Shown here: one piece after another, positions 1-8,465 of the stretch
Layout of the letters: each line of letters starts with the position of its first letter
Position numbering within the stretch: the first letter of the stretch is position 1
Source: Planctomycetia bacterium
GTDB taxonomy: Bacteria; Planctomycetota; Planctomycetia; Planctomycetales; Planctomycetaceae
DNA length: 34,225 nucleotides
Reading direction: 5' to 3'
Assembly (NCBI GenBank): GCA_026400935.1
Contig: JAPLNX010000329.1
Coordinates: 1-34,225 of the forward strand
Made by a program: the position numbers and the translations under genes
The notes under the pieces: generated by a model
What the model saw: only the letters and a program-made list of their open reading frames with translations
Database searches by the model: none
What the model was told of the DNA's origin: nothing

Positions 1-1
1 C

Positions 2-1540
2 GATTTGCTGGATGTCCCTCGTTCGGAATTGGCGGCGCTGGGGTTCCTCGGTCTTTCGCCGGTCTATCACAAGGAGCCGAAGCTCGCGGCCGATGTGATC
101 TCGGTGATCGTCGCCGACGAGTGGGACGAGCGGCTCGACACGGTCACGCGCAGCTTTCTGGGGCTGACCGTCGCGTGTGCTCGCTGTCACGACCACAAGT
201 TCGATCCGATCAAGACCGACGACTACTACGCGCTCGCCGGAGTGATGGCCAGCACACAGTTGGTCGAATGGCCGCTCGTGGAAACAACTCCCGAAGAGGC
301 CGCCGCGCTGACTGAAGTGCAACGGCAGATTATCGATGTCGAGTTGCGTTTCGATTACGCGAGGACGAACCGCAAGACACCGAAGGCGGAGGGAGTCGAT
401 GTCGCTCCGTTCGATGCCGAGGTAACTCGCTGGGAAGCCGCGCTGAAAGCGTTGAAGGAGACCAAACTTTTCGAGGGACCGATCGCGACTGGTGTGCGCG
501 ATGCCGGTCTGTGGATCAACGGCGACGATCCCGCCTGGACGCTGCTCGATTACCAACAGGGTCGCCCGCGCGATCTGCCGGTCTTTGTTCGAGGCAACCC
601 GGCGAATCCCGGTCCGATTGTCCCGCGTCGATTTCTCGAAGTGCTGTCGCCGCGCGATGCGAAGCCATATCAACAGGGGAGCGGGCGGCGAGAGCTGGCT
701 GAGGCGATCGTCGGACCAGTCCGAGGTAGTCGAACTCGTGAGAGTTCGGACCAAAGTCTCACGACTTCGGCTACGTCACTCGCCGCGCGAGTCATCGTGA
801 ATCGAGTTTGGGGCTGGCATTTCGATCGGCCGCTGGTGACGACTCCGAGCAACTTCGGTCGGTTGGGTGACGCACCGTCGCACCCCGAACTGCTCGACGA
901 TCTGACTGCGCGATTCATCGAGTCGGGGTGGTCTTTGAAATGGCTGCATCGCGAGATCGTCCTCTCGGCGACCTGGCGGCAGGCCAGCCGTTCGCCGACA
1001 GACTATCACGATCATGATCCTGACAACCGCTGGCTGTGGCACATGAATCGTCGGCGTCTGGAAGCCGAAGCGTGGCGCGATGCCGTGCTGTCAGTGAGCA
1101 TGGAACTCGAAACGACGATGCTCGGCCCGTCGGTCAGTCTCGACGATGCGAAGTTCCGCCGACGCACCGTCTACGGCATCGTCAGCCGCCAGAAACCGGC
1201 GGACCTGTTCCGACTGTTCGACTTCCCCGATGCGAAGCGTCACACCGAGAATCGTTTGCCGACGACGACGCCACTTCAGCAGTTGTACTTGCTCAACAGT
1301 CCGTTCTTGCAGCAACAAGCGGAGGCGACCGTTGGTCGTGTGCTCGGAGAAAATCCGGAGAAAACGGAAGAGATTGCACGCGACCTGTTCCGCCGAATCT
1401 TGCTACGAGACCCGGCGATTGATGAACTGACCGAGGCACTCAACCTCGTGCAAAACGAAGCCGGTGAAGAGCCACGCGAAAGCTGGGCGTTCCTCGCCCA
1501 CTCACTGTTTGCGACGAATGAGTTCTTGTACGTCGAATGA
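2..1540 (+). CDS. DUF1549/DUF1553 planctomycete cytochrome-type protein, 5' partial
   Basis: The frame is open to the left edge, so the start lies outside the window and about 510 C-terminal residues are visible. A heme-c-like CARCH motif followed by DHKFDP lies near residue 58 of the visible part, the hallmark of the DUF1549 region. The DUF1553 region begins near residue 230 (LAEAIV, then ARVIVNRVW, SHPELLD, SGWSLKWLHREIVLSATWRQ). This family is abundant in Planctomycetota, exported, and normally paired with a DUF1501 protein; its biochemical role is not established. Between LAEAIV and ARVIVNRVW this copy has about 17 more residues than I expect for the family. They are encoded by an imperfect 49-bp palindrome at 726-774 that keeps the frame open. 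The partner DUF1501 gene follows at 2172, separated by a toxin/antitoxin pair. Confidence 0.9.
   Translation, partial: DLLDVPRSELAALGFLGLSPVYHKEPKLAADVISVIVADEWDERLDTVTRSFLGLTVACARCHDHKFDPIKTDDYYALAGVMASTQLVEWPLVETTPEEAAALTEVQRQIIDVELRFDYARTNRKTPKAEGVDVAPFDAEVTRWEAALKALKETKLFEGPIATGVRDAGLWINGDDPAWTLLDYQQGRPRDLPVFVRGNPANPGPIVPRRFLEVLSPRDAKPYQQGSGRRELAEAIVGPVRGSRTRESSDQSLTTSATSLAARVIVNRVWGWHFDRPLVTTPSNFGRLGDAPSHPELLDDLTARFIESGWSLKWLHREIVLSATWRQASRSPTDYHDHDPDNRWLWHMNRRRLEAEAWRDAVLSVSMELETTMLGPSVSLDDAKFRRRTVYGIVSRQKPADLFRLFDFPDAKRHTENRLPTTTPLQQLYLLNSPFLQQQAEATVGRVLGENPEKTEEIARDLFRRILLRDPAIDELTEALNLVQNEAGEEPRESWAFLAHSLFATNEFLYVE
726..774. repeat. 49-bp imperfect palindrome inserted in frame in a CDS
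   Basis: The left half begins GTAGTCGAACTCGTGAGAG and the right half ends TCTCACGACTTCGGCTAC. About 20 of 24 positions pair, including the 8-bp core TCGTGAGA/TCTCACGA, plus one G:T wobble. It encodes a Ser/Thr/Arg-rich stretch within a family position usually occupied by a short loop before ARVIVNRVW. The extra length is about 51 nt, so the frame is kept. I infer a small mobile palindromic element; no second copy was found in this window. Confidence 0.65.
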
Positions 1541-1601
1541 GGTTCCGCTTTCGATACAGCAATCAAAGGAGTATTCTGAGCATGTCTGGTGGGAGACCGA
1601 G

Positions 1602-1883
1602 ATGGACTTCGAATGGGATAATGCAAAGGCCGAATCCAACGAAGTGAAACATGGTGTCACCTTCGCCGAGGCCATGACGATCTTTGCTGATACACTGTCA
1701 GTCACCGGCTACGATCCTGGCCACTCCGACGATGAGGATCGTTTTCTCACAATGGGCATGTCGGTCGATGGGCGGCTGTTGGTGGTATCGCACACTGATC
1801 GCGGTGATGCCGTGCGAATCATCAGCGCCCGTGAAGCGAGTCGTCGCGAACGAAAGGACTATGAAGATGGCAACTTCCCCTAA
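1602..1883 (+). CDS. brnT: BrnT-family (DUF497) toxin
   Basis: A 93-residue protein with the complete DUF497/BrnT pattern: FEWD-x-AKA at the N terminus, KHGVTFAEA, HSDDEDRF, GRLLVVSHT, then IISAREASRRERKDYE at the C terminus. BrnT proteins are RelE-fold ribonuclease toxins that cleave RNA and arrest translation until bound by a cognate antitoxin. The ATG at 1602 was chosen because GGGAG lies about seven bases upstream and the protein then starts at the family's conserved N terminus; the frame itself is open further upstream. The end overlaps the next gene, as expected for a coupled toxin/antitoxin operon. No conserved residue looks missing, so the toxin is probably intact. Confidence 0.85.
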   Translation: MDFEWDNAKAESNEVKHGVTFAEAMTIFADTLSVTGYDPGHSDDEDRFLTMGMSVDGRLLVVSHTDRGDAVRIISAREASRRERKDYEDGNFP

Positions 1884-2118
1884 TCAGCCAGCGCCGGAAG
1901 AAGACCTTCAGCCGGAGTACAATTTTCGGTCGATGCGTGGCGTGGTCCGTGGAAAGTACGCGGCACGCTATCGTGAGCGATTGCGCATGGTGCGTCTCGA
2001 GGAAGACGTCTCGGCAGCATTCGCGGATGAGGCGGCTGTGAATGCCGCGCTGCGTGAATACATCACTTGGCGTCAGGAGCGTCAGACTGCTACCGCCGCT
2101 CAATCAACCGCTGGTTGA
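1861..2118 (+). CDS. Putative antitoxin partner of BrnT, not BrnA-like
   Basis: An 85-residue protein starting inside the 3' end of the BrnT gene (ATG at 1861, or 1867), an overlap of about 23 bases that implies translational coupling. Visible blocks are YNFRSMRGVVRGKYAARY in the first half and LEEDVSAAFADEAAVNAALREYI in the second. This RGKYAARY...DV..AF.D...VN.ALR layout is a small protein family I associate with DUF497 toxins. It lacks the terminal pattern of classical BrnA. Position and overlap argue for an antitoxin that binds the toxin and probably the operon promoter. The assignment rests mainly on context. Confidence 0.7.
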   Translation: MKMATSPNQPAPEEDLQPEYNFRSMRGVVRGKYAARYRERLRMVRLEEDVSAAFADEAAVNAALREYITWRQERQTATAAQSTAG

Positions 2119-2171
2119 CCGTTCGTCGGTTAACTCTTCACGTTGTCACGCCCAGACTCTCGGACACACCG

Positions 2172-3539
2172 ATGCCCCCGCCTCACGATCATCCGCCAAT
2201 CAACCTTTCGCGCCGGCAGTTGCTGTGCTCGCTGGGCGCCGGCTTCGGAACGCTTGCGCTGGCCGATCTGCTGCATGCGGATCAAGCAACGTCCGGTGTC
2301 GTGACGCCGCATGTGCCGAAAGCCAAGCACGTCATTTTCCTCTATATGGCCGGAGGCCCTTCGCATATCGACCTGTTTGATGAAAAGAAGAACCTCAAGA
2401 AATTCGCCGGGCAACGGCCTGCTGGTGCGGACTTGCGGACTGAGCGAGTGACCGGCGGACTGCTGCCGGCTCCGTGGGAGTTCCGGCCCGGCGGCAAGAG
2501 CGGGTTGCTCATCAGTGATCTGCTGCCGAATCTTCGCGATTGTGCGGACGACTTGTGCGTCGTGAAGTCGATGGTCGGAGGGAATCCGAATCACGTACCG
2601 GCGGCGAATCATCTCTTTTCAGGACGCATCGATCAGATTCATCCATCGCTCGGCTCGTGGGTCTCCTACGGGTTGGGAACGGAGAATCGAAACCTGCCCG
2701 GCTTTGTCTCGCTGAGCGATGGCGGGACCGCGTCTCGTTATGTTCGCAATGGCTATCTGCCGGGCGAGCACCAAGGGACGCCGATCAACATCGCCGAGAA
2801 AGATCCGGAGAAGATGGTCCGCTACCTGCGGAACGGAACGCTCGGTCGTGAGCAACAAGAACGACAAGTCGAGTTCATCGCGCGGTTCAATCGGCGGCAA
2901 CTTGCGGCGTCGGGGGACGACCCCGCGCTGGAAGCCCGCATCCGCGCGATGGAGACCGCGTTTCGGATGCAGTTCGCTGCCGGCGACGTGTTTGACATCC
3001 GCTCCGAAACGCAGGCGACTCACGACGAATACGGATCGAGTTCCTTCGCGCGCGGCTGCCTGATCTCGCGCCGGCTGGTGGAGCGCGGCGTTCGCTACAT
3101 CCATGTGGAACTCGGAGGCTGGGACCATCACGAGAACATCGACAAGTCGATCACGAGCAGCAGCCGTCAAATCGACCAGCCGATCGCGGCGTTGCTCCGC
3201 GACCTGAAGCGTCGTGGCCTGCTCGATGAAACGCTGGTCGTGTGGGGCGGCGAGTTCGGTCGCACGCCAGTTTCCGAAAGCGGCAACGGCCGCGACCACA
3301 ACCATTACGGCTTCACGATGTGGCTCGCCGGGGGCGGCATCAAAGGGGGAATGGCCTACGGTGCGACCGACGAGTTCGGTTTCCGCGCTGTCGAGAACCG
3401 AGTCACCGTCCACGACCTGCACGCTACGTTGCTGCACCTGCTCGGCTTCGACCACGAACGCCTGACCTACCGCTACTCCGGCCGAGATTTTCGTTTGACC
3501 GATGTGCATGGCGACGTCGTGCAAGAGATCTTAGCTTGA
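2172..3539 (+). CDS. DUF1501 family protein, Tat-exported
   Basis: A 455-residue protein. The ATG at 2172 was chosen because it places a twin-arginine signal (SRRQLL, Arg14-Arg15, then a hydrophobic run GAGFGTLALADLL) at the N terminus; the frame is open further upstream without a signal. DUF1501 belongs to the alkaline phosphatase/sulfatase-like superfamily. Family blocks seen are MAGGPSHIDLFD, the middle SLGSWVSYGLGTEN, HVELGGWDHHENID, VVWGGEFGRTP, and RDHNHYGFTMWLAGGGIKGG. Asp and His residues in the last three blocks are candidate metal ligands. Length is normal. It is normally the direct partner of a DUF1549/DUF1553 protein, here 630 bases upstream. Substrate is unknown. No clear terminator follows. 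Confidence 0.9.
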   Translation: MPPPHDHPPINLSRRQLLCSLGAGFGTLALADLLHADQATSGVVTPHVPKAKHVIFLYMAGGPSHIDLFDEKKNLKKFAGQRPAGADLRTERVTGGLLPAPWEFRPGGKSGLLISDLLPNLRDCADDLCVVKSMVGGNPNHVPAANHLFSGRIDQIHPSLGSWVSYGLGTENRNLPGFVSLSDGGTASRYVRNGYLPGEHQGTPINIAEKDPEKMVRYLRNGTLGREQQERQVEFIARFNRRQLAASGDDPALEARIRAMETAFRMQFAAGDVFDIRSETQATHDEYGSSSFARGCLISRRLVERGVRYIHVELGGWDHHENIDKSITSSSRQIDQPIAALLRDLKRRGLLDETLVVWGGEFGRTPVSESGNGRDHNHYGFTMWLAGGGIKGGMAYGATDEFGFRAVENRVTVHDLHATLLHLLGFDHERLTYRYSGRDFRLTDVHGDVVQEILA

Positions 3540-3573
3540 ACGCAATGAAGTAGGTGAAATTGACGGATTAGGG

Positions 3574-4803
3574 CTATCGCCCCGCACGCAGTTGCTCGAC
3601 TTCGTTTGACAAATCAACCGGAGTGCCTGTCGGTGTCGCGGGAGCGTCGGCCTTCAATTGCAACGTGGCGGACATCAGACGGTGGTCGGAGCCGTCACGT
3701 TGGCCAACTTGGCTGGCGACGATTTGCCAGCGGTGATTTGCCAAGATGTGGTCGATGCGTTGCCAGGGCACGTTGGTCGGCCAGTATCGGATCGCTCGAC
3801 AGGGGGCCGTGTATCCGCAACCCCACGAGGTTTGTTCAAATGAGTTCGCGAAATCGCCGAAGCAAGTGCGATAGATGCTGCTCGAGGTCGGCATGTTGAA
3901 GTCACCGCAGATGATCAGCGGCAAATCGCGACTGTATTCCGTGACGAACTCGCGCGTCTGTCGAGCTTCTTCAGAGCGTTCGATGAGTGCTTCGGTCACA
4001 GTTTCTTGCCCGGTTCCGACGAGGACTGATTTCGGATGGAGATAAATCAACGATTTGCGTGCGGTCATCAGGTGCACGTCGGTGACTAGAAATTTGCCGA
4101 ACGGTGCATCGACTTCGACCATGATGGCCGTGACGCGTTCGTAGACATCACTGTCGCATTGCCCAATCAGTTTGATGGGCCATTTCGATCCGACCCACAA
4201 ACCCCGAACGCGGACAGAATGCCAATCCGGAAATTGATCGCTCAATGACTTCGGTGGTCGAGACGCTTCTTGCAACGCAATAACATCCGGCTTTGCCGAA
4301 CGAATCTCACGCAAAAGCAATGAAAAGTCCGGCTCGAAATGCTGCGTGTTGGCGCTGATGACTCGGACTGTCTGGACCGAACGATCATCGGTTGCAGTTG
4401 CTTGGTTGGAAACAGCGACCAACGACTGCCACGGGACGTTGAATCCTACAATTGAAATCATCACGAAGAGTGTGATCGGCAGATTCGCCCAAATGGTTCT
4501 GGAGCGTCGCAGTACGCCAATCAAAATCAGAAGTAGACCGGGAGCCAACCACGGAGTTCGCGGCAAAAATGTCAGCACCGAACCGAGCCACCATTGCTCC
4601 GACACATCCCAGATCACGTACCACAAACTTGTGATACCTACGAAATGCGCCGCAGTCAGCCAGCGAAGCCAATGGCGTTGTCTGGTTGGCCATGTTCGCC
4701 TCACACCTTGTGCCTCATTCCGGAGCTGCGACATCCGGGCTTGAAAGTCGGATGTTGACTCCTGCATGAGATGGCCGGACGTGTTGGTGGCGTTGGGAAG
4801 CAT
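3574..4803 (-). CDS. Membrane-anchored endonuclease/exonuclease/phosphatase-fold protein
   Basis: A 409-residue protein with three hydrophobic segments (about residues 46-66, 80-98 and 106-122) followed by an endonuclease/exonuclease/phosphatase domain from about residue 146. Superfamily residues are all present: Asn152 in VISANTQHF, Glu179 in IALQEA, Asp301 and Asn303 in GDFN, Asp351-His352 in DHIL, and Asp373-His374 in SDHRL. The fold hydrolyses phosphodiester bonds in nucleic acids, phospholipids or inositol phosphates; the membrane anchor with a catalytic domain probably outside the cytoplasm fits a lipid or polymer substrate rather than DNA repair. It is the last gene of the polysaccharide cluster. 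Start is uncertain: ATGs at 4803, 4767 and 4731 all lack a clear ribosome binding site. Confidence 0.85.
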   Translation of the reverse strand: MLPNATNTSGHLMQESTSDFQARMSQLRNEAQGVRRTWPTRQRHWLRWLTAAHFVGITSLWYVIWDVSEQWWLGSVLTFLPRTPWLAPGLLLILIGVLRRSRTIWANLPITLFVMISIVGFNVPWQSLVAVSNQATATDDRSVQTVRVISANTQHFEPDFSLLLREIRSAKPDVIALQEASRPPKSLSDQFPDWHSVRVRGLWVGSKWPIKLIGQCDSDVYERVTAIMVEVDAPFGKFLVTDVHLMTARKSLIYLHPKSVLVGTGQETVTEALIERSEEARQTREFVTEYSRDLPLIICGDFNMPTSSSIYRTCFGDFANSFEQTSWGCGYTAPCRAIRYWPTNVPWQRIDHILANHRWQIVASQVGQRDGSDHRLMSATLQLKADAPATPTGTPVDLSNEVEQLRAGR

Positions 4804-4863
4804 TGCGGTGGTTGGTGTTCGGTGTTCGATGGTCAGTGGTTGGAAGACAAAGGCTTTTTTAGT

Positions 4864-6159
4864 TCAAAAAACGGAAACGGGGGAGAGGCTCTTTTCACGA
4901 GTCTGGGTTGCTCGTTGTTGGTCGAGGAGATCGAGCGATGTTTCGCCTCGCTCTGCCGCGTGGACCAGTTGGGCCATTTCCCATGCGGTGACATAGTGAT
5001 AACGGAATCGTGGATGAGCAGCCGCGACGTTCGACAACTCTTGATGAAAGCGAACAGTCGGGTCACCGAGCAATGTGTCGATGTTGCCGTTCTTGCAACC
5101 ATGCGAATGCAGTTTGACGAAGACCCAATTCGGACGACCGGCCACATGCACTCCTGCTTTGAGCCAGAGTTGCATTCGTTTCCACGTCGGAGCGAAACCG
5201 GCATGAATGTCGGCGTTTTCGATGCGTGGGATTAAACCGAACTTGCGGCGTGACCAGTCGAGTTCGAGCGGTCCTTGTATCATCAGCAAGTGTTCGTCCG
5301 GCGGAGCAACACCAACCCGAGCGCGAATCCCACTGTCGTGCGACTTCCGCTGGCCGGGAAGATCGGTTGCGTAATAGATGCTGTTGATCGTGCGGGTTTG
5401 CGTGTCACAGGGAGCGGACGGAGATGTGAAATCTGCGTAGCAGCCGGTCTCTCGAAGTACCGTCAGTTCTTGGTCAACTCCGCACCAACGTCCATCGGGG
5501 CGACAATTGCATAATGCCCAGTTGCCGTGAATGAAACCGTAAACGATCTCACCAGTCAGCGGATCGCGTCGCAAAAGACCGTGCCGATGAAACAGCGTGT
5601 CGCGAAACTCTTCGAGCTTTTCACGCAGTCCGGCAGCAGTGTCGTTGTCGTGATGTAAGTGGATATCAACGTCGCCCCAGCCACGGCCGCACAAATCGGC
5701 CAATCGATCGAGGTACTCTGGGTGATACTCGTCCTGCGGGAAGAAAAATGAATGTTGCGGAACTCGCCCATCGCTGTCATGAAAGCGTCCGAACAAACGT
5801 GGGTATTCACCACACCAACGATCGACGCGTGCGATTGCGGACTGGTGATCAACGCCATAACAACGAGGTTCGTAGTGGTCACAGATCGCGAAGAAGACAT
5901 CAAGCGGTTCGGACGTGTTGCCAAGGTCGTCAGCGGTATTGAGTCCACCACCAGCAGAATGATCCAATGCCGAACTTACTCGCGTTCTAGCTTCGTACCG
6001 TTCGATTTTCTGAGCCGCCTTCGGAAACAAGTAGCTCGGCAACCACAGGTGCATCTGCCGTTTTCGGATGGCCACAACGAGCAACACCACGAACATGTCG
6101 ACAGACAAAAATGCCGCAGTAATCAATGTACCGATCGGATTGAGCAGGAAGTCAAACAT
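4864..6159 (-). CDS. Divergent NodB-like polysaccharide deacetylase homologue
   Basis: A 431-residue protein from the ATG at 6159 (the frame extends to a TTG at 6219). One membrane segment lies at about residues 11-31. The rest looks like a NodB-type barrel: [10 protein letters not shown] (Asp94, His95) in the first-strand position, DIHLHHDND (His167, His169, His170) where the metal-binding His-x-x-x-His would be, and [10 protein letters not shown] further on. Spacing differs from classical NodB proteins, so catalysis is not assured. Similar long proteins occur in exopolysaccharide loci. It lies about 80 bases downstream of a canonical NodB deacetylase on the same strand, so a linked role in polymer trimming or modification is likely. 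I do not recognise a more specific family. Confidence 0.65.
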   Translation of the reverse strand: MFDFLLNPIGTLITAAFLSVDMFVVLLVVAIRKRQMHLWLPSYLFPKAAQKIERYEARTRVSSALDHSAGGGLNTADDLGNTSEPLDVFFAICDHYEPRCYGVDHQSAIARVDRWCGEYPRLFGRFHDSDGRVPQHSFFFPQDEYHPEYLDRLADLCGRGWGDVDIHLHHDNDTAAGLREKLEEFRDTLFHRHGLLRRDPLTGEIVYGFIHGNWALCNCRPDGRWCGVDQELTVLRETGCYADFTSPSAPCDTQTRTINSIYYATDLPGQRKSHDSGIRARVGVAPPDEHLLMIQGPLELDWSRRKFGLIPRIENADIHAGFAPTWKRMQLWLKAGVHVAGRPNWVFVKLHSHGCKNGNIDTLLGDPTVRFHQELSNVAAAHPRFRYHYVTAWEMAQLVHAAERGETSLDLLDQQRATQTREKSLSPVSVF

Positions 6160-6237
6160 GGTTGAAAGTCTTAATGTTTCTGTCACACATTGAGGCAATG
6201 ACAAGTCAGGTGTTTTCAATACGGTTCGTAAGGGGTG

Positions 6238-6996
6238 TTATGTCGCCAGTGGTGATTTGAGTTGCACAACGTTTTTCTCATCGCGCAACCCGGAATTACG
6301 TCGTTCGAGTTCGCAATCGACTTGCAACGACGCTCTCTGATTCAACCAATGTGAGATCGTGATGAAGTGCGTCTGCTTGTGGTGAATCGCCGCTAGCCGT
6401 TCTAAGCACGTCGCTGAGTACGGTTGATCGTCGTGTAGCAACACGATGTCTCCGTTCTGAGGCAGATAGTTCTCACACCAACGGCGCATTTTCTCTCGAT
6501 CGTCCATCGCGTAATCCTTCGGGTCCACGTTCCACAATACGATCGTTTGCTGTTGTTGCCATAAGCCCAGTGTTTTCCCGAAAGTCAATTCACCTTTCGG
6601 CGGGCGAGTCAGGCGGCAATCTTGACCGGTCAGGTCTTGCAACAATTGGCGAGTCTGCTGCGTCTCTTTCAGAAATTTGGCGGTCGTTGTCTTTGTCGGT
6701 TCGCTATGCGACCACGTGTGGTTTCCCAATTCGTGCCCTTCGGCCGCGATACGACGAATGACATCGGGGTAACGACGACACGAATCACCAACAACGAAGA
6801 AGGTCGCTTTCATATTGGCAGCCGCCAACAAGTCGAGAACTCGGGGCGTGTGTCCCGGATGCGGGCCGTCATCAATTGTCAAAGCGACTTCGACGTAACC
6901 GGCTGAAGAGGCGGTCTTCGGTCCCTGAATCAGCAACCAACTCGGCGGAACTATGGCTTTGAATGTTGTTTTCAGAAGCTGTCGCAAAGCACTCAT
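6238..6996 (-). CDS. Polysaccharide deacetylase (NodB homology domain)
   Basis: A 252-residue protein with all NodB motifs: LTIDDGPHPG (Asp42, Asp43), HTWSH (His93, His97, metal ligands), RPPKGE (Arg131), NVDPKD, and DIVLLHDD (His188). Such carbohydrate esterase family 4 enzymes remove acetyl groups from N-acetyl sugars in exopolysaccharide, chitin or peptidoglycan. The N terminus (about 20 residues, AIVPPSWLLI) is hydrophobic but not a clear signal peptide. The ATG at 6996 overlaps the TGA of the preceding acyltransferase gene by four bases (6993-6996), so the two are translationally coupled. Acyltransferase and deacetylase in one operon point to controlled acyl decoration of the same polymer. 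Confidence 0.92.
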   Translation of the reverse strand: MSALRQLLKTTFKAIVPPSWLLIQGPKTASSAGYVEVALTIDDGPHPGHTPRVLDLLAAANMKATFFVVGDSCRRYPDVIRRIAAEGHELGNHTWSHSEPTKTTTAKFLKETQQTRQLLQDLTGQDCRLTRPPKGELTFGKTLGLWQQQQTIVLWNVDPKDYAMDDREKMRRWCENYLPQNGDIVLLHDDQPYSATCLERLAAIHHKQTHFITISHWLNQRASLQVDCELERRNSGLRDEKNVVQLKSPLAT

Positions 6997-8324
6997 TCGT
7001 TATCTCCGTCAGTCTTGAGTGTCGCGCGTTTGCCGCGAATCAATTGCCGTAACAATGTCGTCAGGCCGAGCTTGCTGATACACGCACGAACCAATCGGTC
7101 AGTCAGACGACAAGTTCGAAGAAAGCCGAGCCAGAACTGCGGACGCAAGCCCGGCGGCACAAGCCACACGCTGCCGCTCTCTGATGTCGAAGTGGCAAAC
7201 ATCCGCTTGTAGTCCGCTTCACCGCCACCGAAATCGAATCGGCGCGGCGGATTATTCTTCAGTAAGTCGTCGAGAACACACAGCAACAAGACTTGTCCTG
7301 GAGAACGGTCCGCGAAGTCGCGGTCGTAGCCAACTTCTTCGTAATTGAAGTGACCTTGGAATTGAGTGCCGATCAAGAACGCTGTTGGCTTTTCCTCGAC
7401 ATAGAGTAAATAAGATCGCAGCGCATGCTGAGTAGCTAAGAACGTAAAGAGTTGAGCCTCCACATCGTTGTTGTGGACTCGCAAACCAAGTTGAGCACTT
7501 TGCCATGTTTTTTGCGAAACGATATGTGCCGCATCAAGGAACTCCGCTACCTGTACCGGTTCGGTGACGCAGACCAAACGCGCTACGCCGATTTTCTTTT
7601 GTTTGCGACGAAAGGTGCTGCGGGTCTTTGAGGAAAACTTCTGCCAGTAATCATCCGGTTTCGCAGAAAACTCGATCGTTAGCCGCTCTTGAATGCCGCT
7701 CGGACAGTACAACCGAAATCCGTCGCGTGTGAGTGATTCAGCGGCGATGAACAGCGGATCTTGGCGTTCGAGGTCTTCAATGAGCAGATAAGTCGCTTGT
7801 TGTTCGCGAACGAATGTTGCACAGGCCGAAAGCATCTGACGTTGCAGATCGTCAGACTCAGTTTGCTCGCCAGTCGGCCGACTGAGGAACCGATTGCCTG
7901 CCAGTCGGTAACCTTCAAACGTCTTACTCCATCCGAAGCCACCCGCTTGTCGAGTTGTCATCAACTTCGGTACGAGTACTCCTAACGCGACGAGTTGCTC
8001 GCCACGGCAAGCTTCACAAAGTACGAGCGGATGCGCGGCTTTCGCTACGGCATTTGTCTTGGGGAAATCGAGTCCTGTTTGTGTGACACATGAAGTCACT
8101 TCAGCAAACATATAGTCGGGATGCTGCGTGATTCGTGCGTCGGGATCGCGCTGAAACAAGTCCAGCCAGCGCCAGTAATCTGCCGACAGATGTTGCTGCT
8201 CCGCGACGCTGACCGTCCGAAAGCGAATTGCCACATCTTGTTTCGTGGCACGCGAGGTATTTTCATGTAGTGAAATGTATGACATTGTTGTTGTACTGCT
8301 TTTCGGATGACAAATAGCCAACAT
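6993..8324 (-). CDS. BioF2/CelD-like GNAT-fold acyltransferase (first of three)
   Basis: A 443-residue protein resembling the double-GNAT acyltransferases found in exopolysaccharide and cellulose loci (Acetyltransf_6/CelD type, related to FemAB). Visible blocks: YWRWLDLFQRDPDARITQHP near residue 50, DDYWQKFSSKTRSTFRRKQKK near 220, the region YLLYVEEKPTAFLIG...FNYEEVGYDRDF typical of the acyl-CoA-binding fold, and RRFDFGGGEADYKRMFA near 370. It probably transfers an acyl or aminoacyl group to a sugar or lipid-linked intermediate in the cytoplasm. Start may be the ATG at 8324 or 8285; neither has a good ribosome binding site. The end is fused by a 4-base overlap to the deacetylase gene. Confidence 0.8.
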   Translation of the reverse strand: MLAICHPKSSTTTMSYISLHENTSRATKQDVAIRFRTVSVAEQQHLSADYWRWLDLFQRDPDARITQHPDYMFAEVTSCVTQTGLDFPKTNAVAKAAHPLVLCEACRGEQLVALGVLVPKLMTTRQAGGFGWSKTFEGYRLAGNRFLSRPTGEQTESDDLQRQMLSACATFVREQQATYLLIEDLERQDPLFIAAESLTRDGFRLYCPSGIQERLTIEFSAKPDDYWQKFSSKTRSTFRRKQKKIGVARLVCVTEPVQVAEFLDAAHIVSQKTWQSAQLGLRVHNNDVEAQLFTFLATQHALRSYLLYVEEKPTAFLIGTQFQGHFNYEEVGYDRDFADRSPGQVLLLCVLDDLLKNNPPRRFDFGGGEADYKRMFATSTSESGSVWLVPPGLRPQFWLGFLRTCRLTDRLVRACISKLGLTTLLRQLIRGKRATLKTDGDNE

Positions 8325-8465
8325 TTAATAACCAACGACCAAACGAGTTCTTTGACGACCGCCCTGCAGTTCCTGAATCGCTAGCAAGTGAGTTCTATAC
8401 CTCATGCGGCGCTGAACGAGATGTTTCAACCAATTCATCTATGACAGCAAGCGGTATAACCATGG

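Noticed and set aside
2619-3524. 301-codon minus-strand frame over the DUF1501 gene
   Set aside because: Shadow of a conserved gene; no ribosome binding site or motif.
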